From Promethearchaeota archaeon (GTDB taxonomy: Archaea; Asgardarchaeota; Lokiarchaeia; Sigynarchaeales; SOKP01): 5,188 nucleotides of DNA. Made by a program: the position numbers and the translations under genes. The notes below the pieces were generated by a model. The model saw only the letters and a program-made list of their open reading frames with translations, was not told the origin of the DNA and did not search any database. Where the stretch lies: contig JAUXAJ010000322.1 in NCBI GenBank assembly GCA_030620005.1, positions 1 through 5,188 on the forward strand, in the 5' to 3' direction. This document shows positions 1 to 5,052 of the stretch, piece after piece (within the stretch, counting starts at the first letter, position 1; each line of letters starts with the position of its first letter).

Positions 1-307
1 GTGTCCAGTCAGATAAGTGATCCAAGCCGAGTTTGTTGATTATGTCGTAGAGAAAAAAAACGCCATTAGCTCCCTTGCAATATTGAGAGAGAAGAAACCT
101 AAAGCGCTCCTCGCCTCCAAAATCCCAAATCTGAAGTTTAATGTTTTTATTGTCAAGATTAATTATTTTAGAGTAGAAATCAACTCCTATTGTAAGCTTT
201 AAATCCTCTAAAAACATTCCTGAAATATATCTTAAAGTGAGCGATGTTTTACCCACCGAGGCATCGCCTAACATCATAATTTTGTACGTATAATCGTATT
301 CAGACAT
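1..307 (-). CDS. Rab/Ras-like small GTPase, N-terminal 102 residues (cut by window edge)
   Basis: Reading the minus strand from the ATG at 307 gives an open frame that runs off the left edge after 102 codons. It starts MSEYDYTYKIMMLGDASVGK. Seen: a P-loop GDASVGKTS at residues 14-22, a Rab-style switch I TIGVDF at 39-44 with Thr39 as the Mg-binding threonine, and a Walker B/switch II WDFGGEERFRFLL at 61-73. Position 66, which is the catalytic Gln in Ras and Rab, is Glu here, and the usual T-A before it is F-G. No signal peptide or N-terminal lipidation site is visible. The G4 and G5 specificity motifs and the C-terminus lie outside the window. GGAG sits one base before the ATG, closer than is ideal, but the next ATGs (codons 11-12) would cut into the first strand. 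The family binds and hydrolyses GTP as a molecular switch; the partner here is unknown. Such GTPases are numerous in Asgard archaea. The gene is divergent from nurA. Confidence 0.92.
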   Translation of the reverse strand, partial: MSEYDYTYKIMMLGDASVGKTSLTLRYISGMFLEDLKLTIGVDFYSKIINLDNKNIKLQIWDFGGEERFRFLLSQYCKGANGVFFLYDIINKLGLDHLSDWT

Positions 308-332
308 TCTCCTTCACTCGGATAAAAAATTA

Positions 333-346
333 GTTGCTTTCGCAAC
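333..346 (-). promoter_or_regulatory. Hairpin with GAAA tetraloop in the GTPase 5' leader
   Basis: On the minus strand the sequence reads GTTGC-GAAA-GCAAC, a perfect 5-bp stem closed by a GNRA-type tetraloop, followed a few bases later by a run of six T. It ends 25 bases before the GTPase ATG. It lies at or just after the transcription start predicted from the TATA-like box at 370-378, so it would sit at the 5' end of the mRNA. It could affect mRNA stability or translation, or act as a weak terminator. The role is inferred and the stem is short enough to arise by chance. Confidence 0.3.
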
Positions 347-369
347 ATTAGCATTTCTTTGTATTTTTT

Positions 370-378
370 ATTATAAAA
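370..378 (-). promoter_or_regulatory. Candidate TATA box of the GTPase gene
   Basis: The minus strand reads TTTTATAAT here, a reasonable match to the archaeal TATA box. A start about 26 bases downstream would fall near 348, giving a leader of about 40 bases before the ATG at 307. The surrounding DNA is so A/T-rich that a match is not strong evidence. Confidence 0.35.
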
Positions 379-445
379 GTTGATTTTTTTTATTACGGTT
401 AATTATTATCTCAATCTTACAATTAATATTTATTCTTTTTTTAAT

Positions 446-475
446 AAAAATTTGTTTTAAAACAACCAAATTTTT
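446..475. repeat. Nested inverted repeat in the divergent promoter region
   Basis: Two 9-base arms, AAAAATTTG (446-454) and CAAATTTTT (467-475), are exact reverse complements. Overlapping the inner part is a perfect 14-base palindrome, TTGTTTTAAAACAA, at 452-465. The element sits about midway between two divergent genes, where an operator for a dimeric transcription factor would be expected. In A/T-rich DNA, dyads of this size can also arise by chance. Confidence 0.4.
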
Positions 476-532
476 GATTACATTTATACAAAATTAAAAA
501 GTTAAAAAATCAGAAAACCTATTATCCCTTCG

Positions 533-541
533 TTAATAATA
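533..541 (+). promoter_or_regulatory. Candidate TATA-like box of nurA
   Basis: TTAATAATA is centred 30 bases before the nurA ATG, about where a TATA box would sit if the transcript were leaderless or nearly so. That fits the lack of any Shine-Dalgarno sequence before the ATG. A second TATA-like sequence, TTTATACA at 483-490, is a better match to the consensus but would give a leader of roughly 50 bases. I cannot decide between them by eye. Confidence 0.25.
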
Positions 542-566
542 GTAAAGTGTATTTTTCTTACTTTAA

Positions 567-1847
567 ATGACGATCAATAGTAACTCTTTATTTTCAAATA
601 AGAAGAAGAACATAAATAAGGTAGGAAGAGAGCCTAAGTCATTGAACATTGGCTTAACTAGAGAACAGCTTTTATTAAAAGGTTTAAAAAATATTGCGCA
701 AGAATATATTGAAATTGAAAAATTAAAGAGAAATTTTTCTAATGCTATTCTTAAAAATCTAAAAGAATTAGATTTTTCCGAGTTTATCAGATATCCTAAA
801 TATTATATTAAAGAAAAGCATTTAAAAAAGATAACAAATGCTGGCAACCTAAGCGGAATAAATGTGGTAAGCGTTGATGGCAGTTCAGTCGTAAAAAAGA
901 TGATAAACTCTGATTTTGTTTTTTTAAAAGCAATAGCTGTAAAATACCATTTTTATGAAGATCAAGACGCTGACATTCATTATTTTCCTGATATAAGCGG
1001 ATTTAACAATTATTCCGTACATGGAAATTACGTTAATTGCCAAGATGATATCGTAGACAATAAAACTGCAATGGATATGACACTAATGGAAATTAAATTG
1101 TTAAACGATTTAATTCAGAAATCATCAGATATAGACTTGATCATAATTGATGGATCTATAGTCATAATGCCTATAAACTTAATTTTCAGTACAAACCGAG
1201 AAATTTCAATGAGATACGACACTTTATTGAAAGAATACCATGAGTTATACTCAAACTGCAAAGAAAAAGGAATAATTTTAATTGGCTCAATAAAAGACAC
1301 GAGAACTTCAGCATTAACGCATTTATTAAGAGACTCCATTCAATTATTAAAACCTACAAATTGGCACCTAAGTGATTTTATCAATATTAATTACCGGCAA
1401 GTTATTGATTATTTTTCGGATTTAGATTTGTTCGACAGATTATTAAGTGTATCAGAAAGAAGTTGTATATTTAACTGTAAAAGAGAAGTGGATAAAATTA
1501 GAGATACTGGAATTAAAAAAAAAATTCCCTACTATTTTCCACTTTCATTCTACGCATTTTATTTAAAAACCGCTCAATTCGACGCACCCTGTAGGATTGA
1601 GTTCTTTACGGACGAAACCGATAGTTTTAAGAAAGCTTCCGAAAAAGCGGATTTAATTTCTTCAATTCTACTTCCCATGTCAAGTTTAAATTTAAGATAC
1701 GGCTTGCCAATACCTCAAATTGAAGCCCACAGAAGAGCTGTATTTAAACCAGGAGAATTAGAATTGTTATTCAACAATATAAAAAGAATACTAAGTGGTA
1801 ATGGTTTTACATTGATAGAAAAACGAAGAAACAGGAGGCCATTCTAA
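567..1847 (+). CDS. nurA: NurA-domain 5'-3' nuclease
   Basis: This 426-residue protein carries the NurA nuclease pattern. In order: VSVDGSS at residues 101-107 (Asp104), a helix with Glu175, IIIDGS at 192-197 (Asp195), SIKDTRTS at 241-248, a PYYFPLSFYAFYL segment at 321-333, and RYGLPIPQIEAHRRAVF at 377-393 with Tyr378 and His388. The Asp, Glu, Asp and His set is the expected metal-binding active site of the family, so it looks catalytically intact. The first 90 residues are charged and helical and match no domain I recognise. In characterised archaea NurA is a dimer that works with the HerA hexameric helicase in DNA double-strand-break end resection, usually encoded beside herA, mre11 and rad50. 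None of these is in the window. The start is the first ATG of the frame; the next is at codon 112, too late. There is no Shine-Dalgarno sequence. The stop overlaps the convergent methyltransferase stop by four bases. Confidence 0.85.
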   Translation: MTINSNSLFSNKKKNINKVGREPKSLNIGLTREQLLLKGLKNIAQEYIEIEKLKRNFSNAILKNLKELDFSEFIRYPKYYIKEKHLKKITNAGNLSGINVVSVDGSSVVKKMINSDFVFLKAIAVKYHFYEDQDADIHYFPDISGFNNYSVHGNYVNCQDDIVDNKTAMDMTLMEIKLLNDLIQKSSDIDLIIIDGSIVIMPINLIFSTNREISMRYDTLLKEYHELYSNCKEKGIILIGSIKDTRTSALTHLLRDSIQLLKPTNWHLSDFININYRQVIDYFSDLDLFDRLLSVSERSCIFNCKREVDKIRDTGIKKKIPYYFPLSFYAFYLKTAQFDAPCRIEFFTDETDSFKKASEKADLISSILLPMSSLNLRYGLPIPQIEAHRRAVFKPGELELLFNNIKRILSGNGFTLIEKRRNRRPF

Positions 1848-2533
1848 AAACAGTTCATTTTGATCCTATTTAAAAAGATATCTTCAAAAAAAACATGCTT
1901 TTTACTTACTATTTCATTTATATAACCCTTTTGAGTTATCATTTTATCTAAACTTTTTAAATCGGTTGCGCTTGAAGTTATAAAATAGATGTAGCCCTTC
2001 TGATTAATGTTAAGAAAATATTTTGAATCGTCTAGAAAATCAAGAATTAACTCGTATCCTTTTTTACCACCGTTCCAGCTGTAATCGATTTTGGAACTCG
2101 TATTGTGTTCATTAACTATTTTTGAGGATGGCAAATAGGGAGGATTAAAAACAATGATATTAAATGAATGATTTAGAGAATCAGAATAAGATTTAAAAAG
2201 ATCTGAGCGAATGAATTTTATTTGATTATTGATATTGTTCGCTATTTGATTTTTTTTAGCGCAAAAAATTGCTTCTTCTAAAATGTCCGAAGCATAAATT
2301 TCGGCGTTGAAATTTTGATAAACTAATTTGATTAATTGAAAAAATAGCGCAATTATTCCAGTACCAGTACCCATGTCTAAAATCCTTTCGATTTCTTCCA
2401 TTTTTATCCCATCAAAATAGTCTTGATTAATATTTTCCTTAAAATAATCAATAATTAAGTAAGTATCATCGGATGGAGAATACACGTTCTTAAAATCATG
2501 ATTTATAATTGGATCGTGTACTTTTTTATTCAT
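1844..2533 (-). CDS. HemK/Mtq2-like protein N5-glutamine methyltransferase
   Basis: This 229-residue protein is a class I SAM-dependent methyltransferase of the archaeal HemK-related group. Seen: the N-terminal VYSPSDDTYLIIDYF (residues 17-31), typical of the group; SAM motif I DMGTGTG at 53-59; an acidic residue at the end of the next strand (Asp83); SDLF at 110-113; the NPPY motif at 130-133, which holds the target amide; and WNGGKKGYELILDFL at 153-167. Relatives such as eukaryotic Mtq2 and bacterial PrmC methylate the Gln of the GGQ loop in class I release factors. Mtq2 needs the zinc protein Trm112, which is not encoded here. By analogy the substrate is aRF1; that part is inference. It is the last gene of the minus-strand cluster, starting 16 bases after the ksgA stop. 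The length is normal for the family, apart from a lysine- and asparagine-rich composition that follows the A/T bias. Confidence 0.87.
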   Translation of the reverse strand: MNKKVHDPIINHDFKNVYSPSDDTYLIIDYFKENINQDYFDGIKMEEIERILDMGTGTGIIALFFQLIKLVYQNFNAEIYASDILEEAIFCAKKNQIANNINNQIKFIRSDLFKSYSDSLNHSFNIIVFNPPYLPSSKIVNEHNTSSKIDYSWNGGKKGYELILDFLDDSKYFLNINQKGYIYFITSSATDLKSLDKMITQKGYINEIVSKKHVFFEDIFLNRIKMNCF

Positions 2534-2549
2534 GATTCTGCGTTTATTT

Positions 2550-3395
2550 CTATTTTAGCGTTAAATCGAAAAAAATTTTACTTAATTTTATAAAATCTTC
2601 AATTTTAAGACCCCAAAGTTTCTCGTTTTTATAGTTATTTGCCCGTAATACTTGAAGGATACCTCCCTTTTCCAAATTAACAATATTGGCTTGATATATA
2701 GCATTTGATATGTTCTTACCCTTATAGGGCATGATTCTCGCAATAAATTTTAAAAAAAACTCTCTGCTTATACTCTCACGCAAAAAATGATCTTTATCGT
2801 TTCTCGGTTCAATTTTAATTAGTGATAAATCGATCTTTGGAGTAGGATAAAAACACATTCGTGAGACATCAAATCTCTCTACAGGTATCATGAAAGCGTT
2901 AGAAGTTATCGTTATTCTTGAAAAATTCTTATAATTTTTAGCGTTAAATATTCTATTAGAAATACTTTTTTCTATGACCAAGATTCCAGAAGGAGGATTT
3001 TTTTTATAGAAAACCTTTTCAAAAATTGGTCCTGTTATCGAATATGGAATGTTAGAAACTACTTTATTAAAAGATGGAAGATCTGCTTGTAAAATATCGT
3101 CGTTAATAATTTCAATATTCTTATAAGTTGAAAATTTTTCTTTTAGATACGAGTAAAGACGAGTATCGATTTCAATTGCATGAATTTTTTTTGCCTTTTC
3201 CACTAATCTTTCTGTTAATGCGCCCAAACCAGGCCCAATTTCTAGGATTACATCCTTCTTTAAGACCTCTGCTTTATCTACGATTTTATTGACGATATTA
3301 TTATCGACTAAAAAGTTTTGACCCAAATGTCTTTTAGGATTTACTTGTAATTGCTTTAAAATGAGTAGAACTTCTCTTTTATTCATGAAATTCAT
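2550..3395 (-). CDS. ksgA: 16S rRNA (adenine-N6,N6)-dimethyltransferase KsgA/Dim1
   Basis: This 281-residue protein matches the KsgA/Dim1 family over its length. It transfers four methyl groups from SAM to two adjacent adenines in the 3'-terminal helix 45 of 16S rRNA late in small-subunit assembly. Seen: PKRHLGQNFLVD at residues 20-31, SAM motif I LEIGPGLGALTERL at 51-64, an acidic E-I-D at 75-77, the NDDIL segment at 98-102, the catalytic NIPY at 115-118 followed by SITGP, and FYPTPKIDLSLIKIEP at 182-197. The small C-terminal helical domain is present, so the gene appears complete. The ATG at 3395 overlaps the DUF655 stop in an ATGA arrangement, which points to translational coupling. A second in-frame ATG at 3386 (codon 4) is the only nearby alternative and changes little. 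Confidence 0.95.
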   Translation of the reverse strand: MNFMNKREVLLILKQLQVNPKRHLGQNFLVDNNIVNKIVDKAEVLKKDVILEIGPGLGALTERLVEKAKKIHAIEIDTRLYSYLKEKFSTYKNIEIINDDILQADLPSFNKVVSNIPYSITGPIFEKVFYKKNPPSGILVIEKSISNRIFNAKNYKNFSRITITSNAFMIPVERFDVSRMCFYPTPKIDLSLIKIEPRNDKDHFLRESISREFFLKFIARIMPYKGKNISNAIYQANIVNLEKGGILQVLRANNYKNEKLWGLKIEDFIKLSKIFFDLTLK

Positions 3396-4039
3396 TCATA
3401 TTTTTTCGTCTTACTGAAAAGATAGTATTTCACATCTCTTTGTAATTCCTTAATAATACGACTTGCGATTAATTTGGCGGGATTAGAAACGCTTGTTCGG
3501 TCAGCGATATCTTGAAATGTAATGAATTTTTGGCGGTCCCTAGCTTTAATGATCTCCCACATGTGTTTTTGTCCAACACCAGGTAGTAATTTTAGCGAAT
3601 GCATTCTAGGGGTGATTGAAGTTGAGTTATTAAAAAAGTTTATAAATTCTTCCTCGTAATCTTTAATTCCATTTTCTAAGACTTGTTGGATTAAAGCCTT
3701 AGATGTGCTTGTTAAATCATCATAGTCAATTTTTTTGAGGACTTCCCTCAATTTTTCCTCTTTTAAAAAGTTGTCATATAATTCTTTTTCTTGGACTTTT
3801 ATATCTGAATTTTTATTTACTTTAACTTCATAAAGAACAAAATCCGGAAAAGTAAGAACTTGAGCAATTGAAGATTTTGCCCAACTTGGTTTATCTTCTT
3901 TAAGATGGCCGTGTAATAATATATCTAAAATAATAAGATCTCTCGATCTTTTTATGAATTGTTTTTTCTTTTTTCTTTGACCTTTGGGTTGATAATACCT
4001 CCTCTGAGGCGATCTTCTTCGTTGAAGTCTTCTTTCCAT
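3392..4039 (-). CDS. DUF655 family protein with helix-hairpin-helix
   Basis: From the ATG at 4039 this is a 215-residue archaeal DUF655 protein of unknown function. Residues 1-30 are a strongly basic tail rich in Arg, Lys and Gln. Residues 33-110 form the N-terminal domain, ending in YDDLTSTSKAL. Residues 131-150 hold EFINFFNN and SITPRMHSLK, and a helix-hairpin-helix LLPGVGQKHMWEIIKARD lies at 151-168; this motif binds nucleic-acid backbones. RNA or DNA binding is therefore likely, in keeping with its usual place beside rpoF and ksgA. Start choice: the same frame offers TTG (4048) and GTG (4045) upstream. I prefer ATG because GGTGG, a match to the archaeal anti-Shine-Dalgarno sequence, lies just before it, though the spacing of about three bases is short. 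A TAA blocks the frame a little above the TTG. The stop overlaps the ksgA start by four bases. The gene is preceded by an unusually long non-coding gap after rpoF. Confidence 0.9.
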   Translation of the reverse strand: MERRLQRRRSPQRRYYQPKGQRKKKKQFIKRSRDLIILDILLHGHLKEDKPSWAKSSIAQVLTFPDFVLYEVKVNKNSDIKVQEKELYDNFLKEEKLREVLKKIDYDDLTSTSKALIQQVLENGIKDYEEEFINFFNNSTSITPRMHSLKLLPGVGQKHMWEIIKARDRQKFITFQDIADRTSVSNPAKLIASRIIKELQRDVKYYLFSKTKKYE

Positions 4040-4083
4040 ATCCACCAATTTTCTTAGTTTTTATTTTTCCGATATCCATAATA

Positions 4084-4106
4084 TTTTTTTTTTGCTAAAA
4101 AAAAAA
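4084..4106. terminator. T10-GCT-A10 palindrome, candidate oligo(dT) terminator on both strands
   Basis: On the plus strand ten T (4084-4093), then GCT, then ten A (4097-4106). Each strand therefore carries a run of ten T, the signal that halts archaeal RNA polymerase. A minus-strand transcript, from rpoF or from the promoter at 4161-4168, meets its T run at 4106-4097, some 60 bases before the DUF655 start. It could end the rpl21e-rpoF mRNA or act as an attenuator. The RNA could fold into a 10-bp A-U stem with a 3-base loop, which is weak. Confidence 0.45.
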
Positions 4107-4160
4107 CTCTTACATGAAATATAAATCTATGATCGTCATTAAAATTAAAAAACAAATAGC

Positions 4161-4168
4161 TATATAAA
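4161..4168 (-). promoter_or_regulatory. Strong archaeal TATA box upstream of DUF655
   Basis: The minus strand reads TTTATATA, an essentially ideal archaeal TATA box, preceded by the purine-rich CGAAGAA in the position of a BRE. The predicted start, about 25-26 bases downstream, is close to 4139. The leader to the DUF655 ATG at 4039 would be about 100 bases and would cross the T10 run at 4106-4097. This is the best promoter match inside the cluster. Confidence 0.6.
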
Positions 4169-4208
4169 TTCTTCGGTGTTTTGTATTAAATTTAAAAGTT
4201 ATACACGA

Positions 4209-4290
4209 TGGTTAAAAGGTTTAATTTTTTTTCTATTTCTCCTTCTAATCCTTATTTTTGAAGTTTTACAGAAAGTGTTAAACTTAACCA
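4209..4290. repeat. Inverted repeat flanking the gap downstream of rpoF
   Basis: TGGTTAA at 4209-4215 is exactly reverse-complementary to TTAACCA at 4284-4290. Inside these, TTTAA (4220-4224) pairs with TTAAA (4278-4282). Together they give about 12 base pairs around an asymmetric bulge, with a loop of roughly 53 bases that is purine-rich in the minus-strand transcript. It could fold at the 3' end of the rpl21e-rpoF mRNA. It competes with the smaller hairpin at 4275-4305. The role is unknown, and chance is possible given the base composition. Confidence 0.3.
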
Positions 4291-4306
4291 TTTGTCTTTA
4301 AACACG

Positions 4307-4678
4307 TTAACTCTTCAATTCATTAATTTGATATAACATTTCTTGGAGTTGATCATCACTTAGAGTTTTTCCAACAAAACTCTTTTCAAGTATAACTCGC
4401 AATTCTGGGACTGTTTCAGGGTCAATGTTGACAATATTTACCGCAAACATTTCTTCTAATTCGTATTTTTCAACGAGGAAGTTTCGAATTTTTATCGCTT
4501 CTTTTTCAGACATTTTAGCAAATATATTCACGTAATTGTAAGTTATTTCTTGAAAATGGCTCATTTCTTCGTTAGGATCTATTTCTGATAATTTCGTTTT
4601 TATATCTTCCATTATTGTTTTTACTTCAGGAATAGAAACTATTTTTTCATCTATTTTTCGTCCAGACACGATAATCAC
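4307..4678 (-). CDS. rpoF: DNA-directed RNA polymerase subunit F (Rpo4/Rpb4)
   Basis: This 123-residue protein matches the archaeal Rpo4/F (eukaryotic Rpb4/RPC9) family in length and pattern. IPEVKTIMEDI (residues 16-26) begins the N-terminal part. A helical stretch ITYNYVNIFAKM-SEKEAIKIRNFL (45-68) and the HRDC-like C-terminal part AVNIVNIDPETVPELRVIL (79-97) follow. Subunit F pairs with subunit E (Rpo7) to form the stalk of RNA polymerase, which helps initiation and binds nascent RNA. The chosen start is GTG at 4678, nine bases after the eL21 stop; a second GTG lies at codon 4. No Shine-Dalgarno sequence lies in the nine-base gap, so translation probably depends on ribosomes finishing eL21. 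Neither start affects the folded domain. The gene is followed by the long non-coding gap before DUF655. Confidence 0.93.
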   Translation of the reverse strand: MIIVSGRKIDEKIVSIPEVKTIMEDIKTKLSEIDPNEEMSHFQEITYNYVNIFAKMSEKEAIKIRNFLVEKYELEEMFAVNIVNIDPETVPELRVILEKSFVGKTLSDDQLQEMLYQINELKS

Positions 4679-4687
4679 AATAATAAT

Positions 4688-4999
4688 TTATTTTTTTACA
4701 GAAACATAATTTAATCTTAAATGTTCCCGTCCAACTATTAAAATTTTTTTAGATCTGCGCCCTAATTTTATCTCAACTTCGTAGCAACGGCCCCTCTTGG
4801 CAATAACTACTCCCGTCCGCCCGTGGTACCTCCGATGAGGCATTCCACATTTATGTTGAGATGGATCAGTAATTATGTCAACTTTATCATCTATATTGTA
4901 ATCGATTAAATATTTTTCTATGGAACCGAGACCTCTAGCTCGAACGTTCTTTCTATGAACGTTACGAGTTTTGTTCCGATACCCCTTATGTAAAGTAAT
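4688..4999 (-). CDS. rpl21e: 50S ribosomal protein L21e, apparent ATT start codon
   Basis: The minus-strand frame ending at the TAA at 4690-4688 encodes a clear eL21. KGYRNKTR at residues 5-12 and RARGLGSIEKYL at 20-31 are the N-terminal rRNA-contacting part. DDKVDIITDPSQHK (37-50), GMPHRRYHGRTGVVIAKRGR (52-71) and ILIVGREHL (86-94) form the SH3-like barrel. The frame has no ATG, GTG or TTG between its upstream stop (TGA within 5053-5058) and an internal ATG in the middle of the GMPHRR motif, which cannot be the start. The best start is ATT at 4999. GAGGAG (5008-5013) ends eight bases before it, a TATA box lies the right distance upstream, and the resulting 103-residue protein begins four residues before KGYR, as usual for the family. 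A Cys is inserted between HK and GMPH relative to the common HKGMPH. Standard gene callers requiring ATG/GTG/TTG will miss or truncate it. A base-call error at the start codon is the main alternative. Confidence 0.9.
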   Translation of the reverse strand: MTLHKGYRNKTRNVHRKNVRARGLGSIEKYLIDYNIDDKVDIITDPSQHKCGMPHRRYHGRTGVVIAKRGRCYEVEIKLGRRSKKILIVGREHLRLNYVSVKK

Positions 5000-5007
5000 T
5001 GTTAGTT

Positions 5008-5013
5008 CTCCTC
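5008..5013 (-). promoter_or_regulatory. Shine-Dalgarno sequence of rpl21e
   Basis: GAGGAG on the minus strand, with eight bases between it and the ATT codon at 4999-4997. It is the strongest ribosome binding site in the window, and it decides the unusual start of eL21. Confidence 0.65.
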
Positions 5014-5044
5014 TGTTCTTTCTTTTTTCTTTATTTTGGCTAAT

Positions 5045-5052
5045 AATATAAA
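5045..5052 (-). promoter_or_regulatory. TATA box of the rpl21e-rpoF operon
   Basis: The minus strand reads TTTATATT. A transcription start about 26 bases downstream of its centre would be near 5022, giving a leader of about 23 bases that contains the GAGGAG site and ends at the ATT start. No clear BRE is visible. The fit of TATA, leader length and Shine-Dalgarno supports both this promoter and the ATT start. Confidence 0.5.

Larger units (their letters stand above)
308..566. other. Divergent intergenic region between the GTPase gene and nurA
   Basis: This 259-base non-coding stretch separates two divergently transcribed genes. It is very A/T-rich with several T runs of 7-8. It contains TATA-like boxes in both directions, a short GC-containing hairpin next to the GTPase gene and a nested inverted repeat near its centre; these are listed separately. 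I found no credible ORF, tRNA or other RNA gene in it. Confidence 0.7.
4040..4306 (-). other. Non-coding gap between rpoF and DUF655 genes
   Basis: About 267 bases without a convincing gene interrupt an otherwise tight cluster. Reading on the minus strand from the rpoF stop, it holds a small imperfect hairpin (4275-4305; GTGTT pairs with AACAC), a longer-range inverted repeat, a purine-rich stretch including AAGGAG with no ATG behind it, a strong TATA box (4161-4168), a 9-codon ORF (4110-4139) and a T10-AGC-A10 palindrome. The pattern suggests that rpoF transcription partly ends here and that DUF655-ksgA-hemK have their own promoter. It could also encode a small RNA; nothing seen proves that. 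Confidence 0.6.

Noticed and set aside
17..202. 61-codon plus-strand ORF
   Set aside because: It lies antisense to the small GTPase gene, whose P-loop and switch motifs are unambiguous, and its own translation has no recognisable feature.
308..566. CRISPR-like or mobile-element repeats
   Set aside because: The repeated patterns are short A/T runs and single dyads with no regular spacing, no direct repeats and no transposase gene nearby.
1115..1339. 74-codon minus-strand ORF
   Set aside because: It is antisense to the middle of nurA, across the conserved IIIDGS and SIKDTR motifs, and shows no domain or ribosome binding site.
3902..4079. Minus-strand ORF of about 59 codons from the ATG at 4079, beginning MDIGKIKTKKIGG
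   Set aside because: It overlaps the N-terminus of the DUF655 gene in another frame. Its Lys-rich composition mirrors the basic tail of DUF655, and it has no independent support.
4225..4260. Pyrimidine-rich plus-strand tract as a plus-strand terminator
   Set aside because: No plus-strand gene precedes it; the nearest one, nurA, ends more than 2 kb away.
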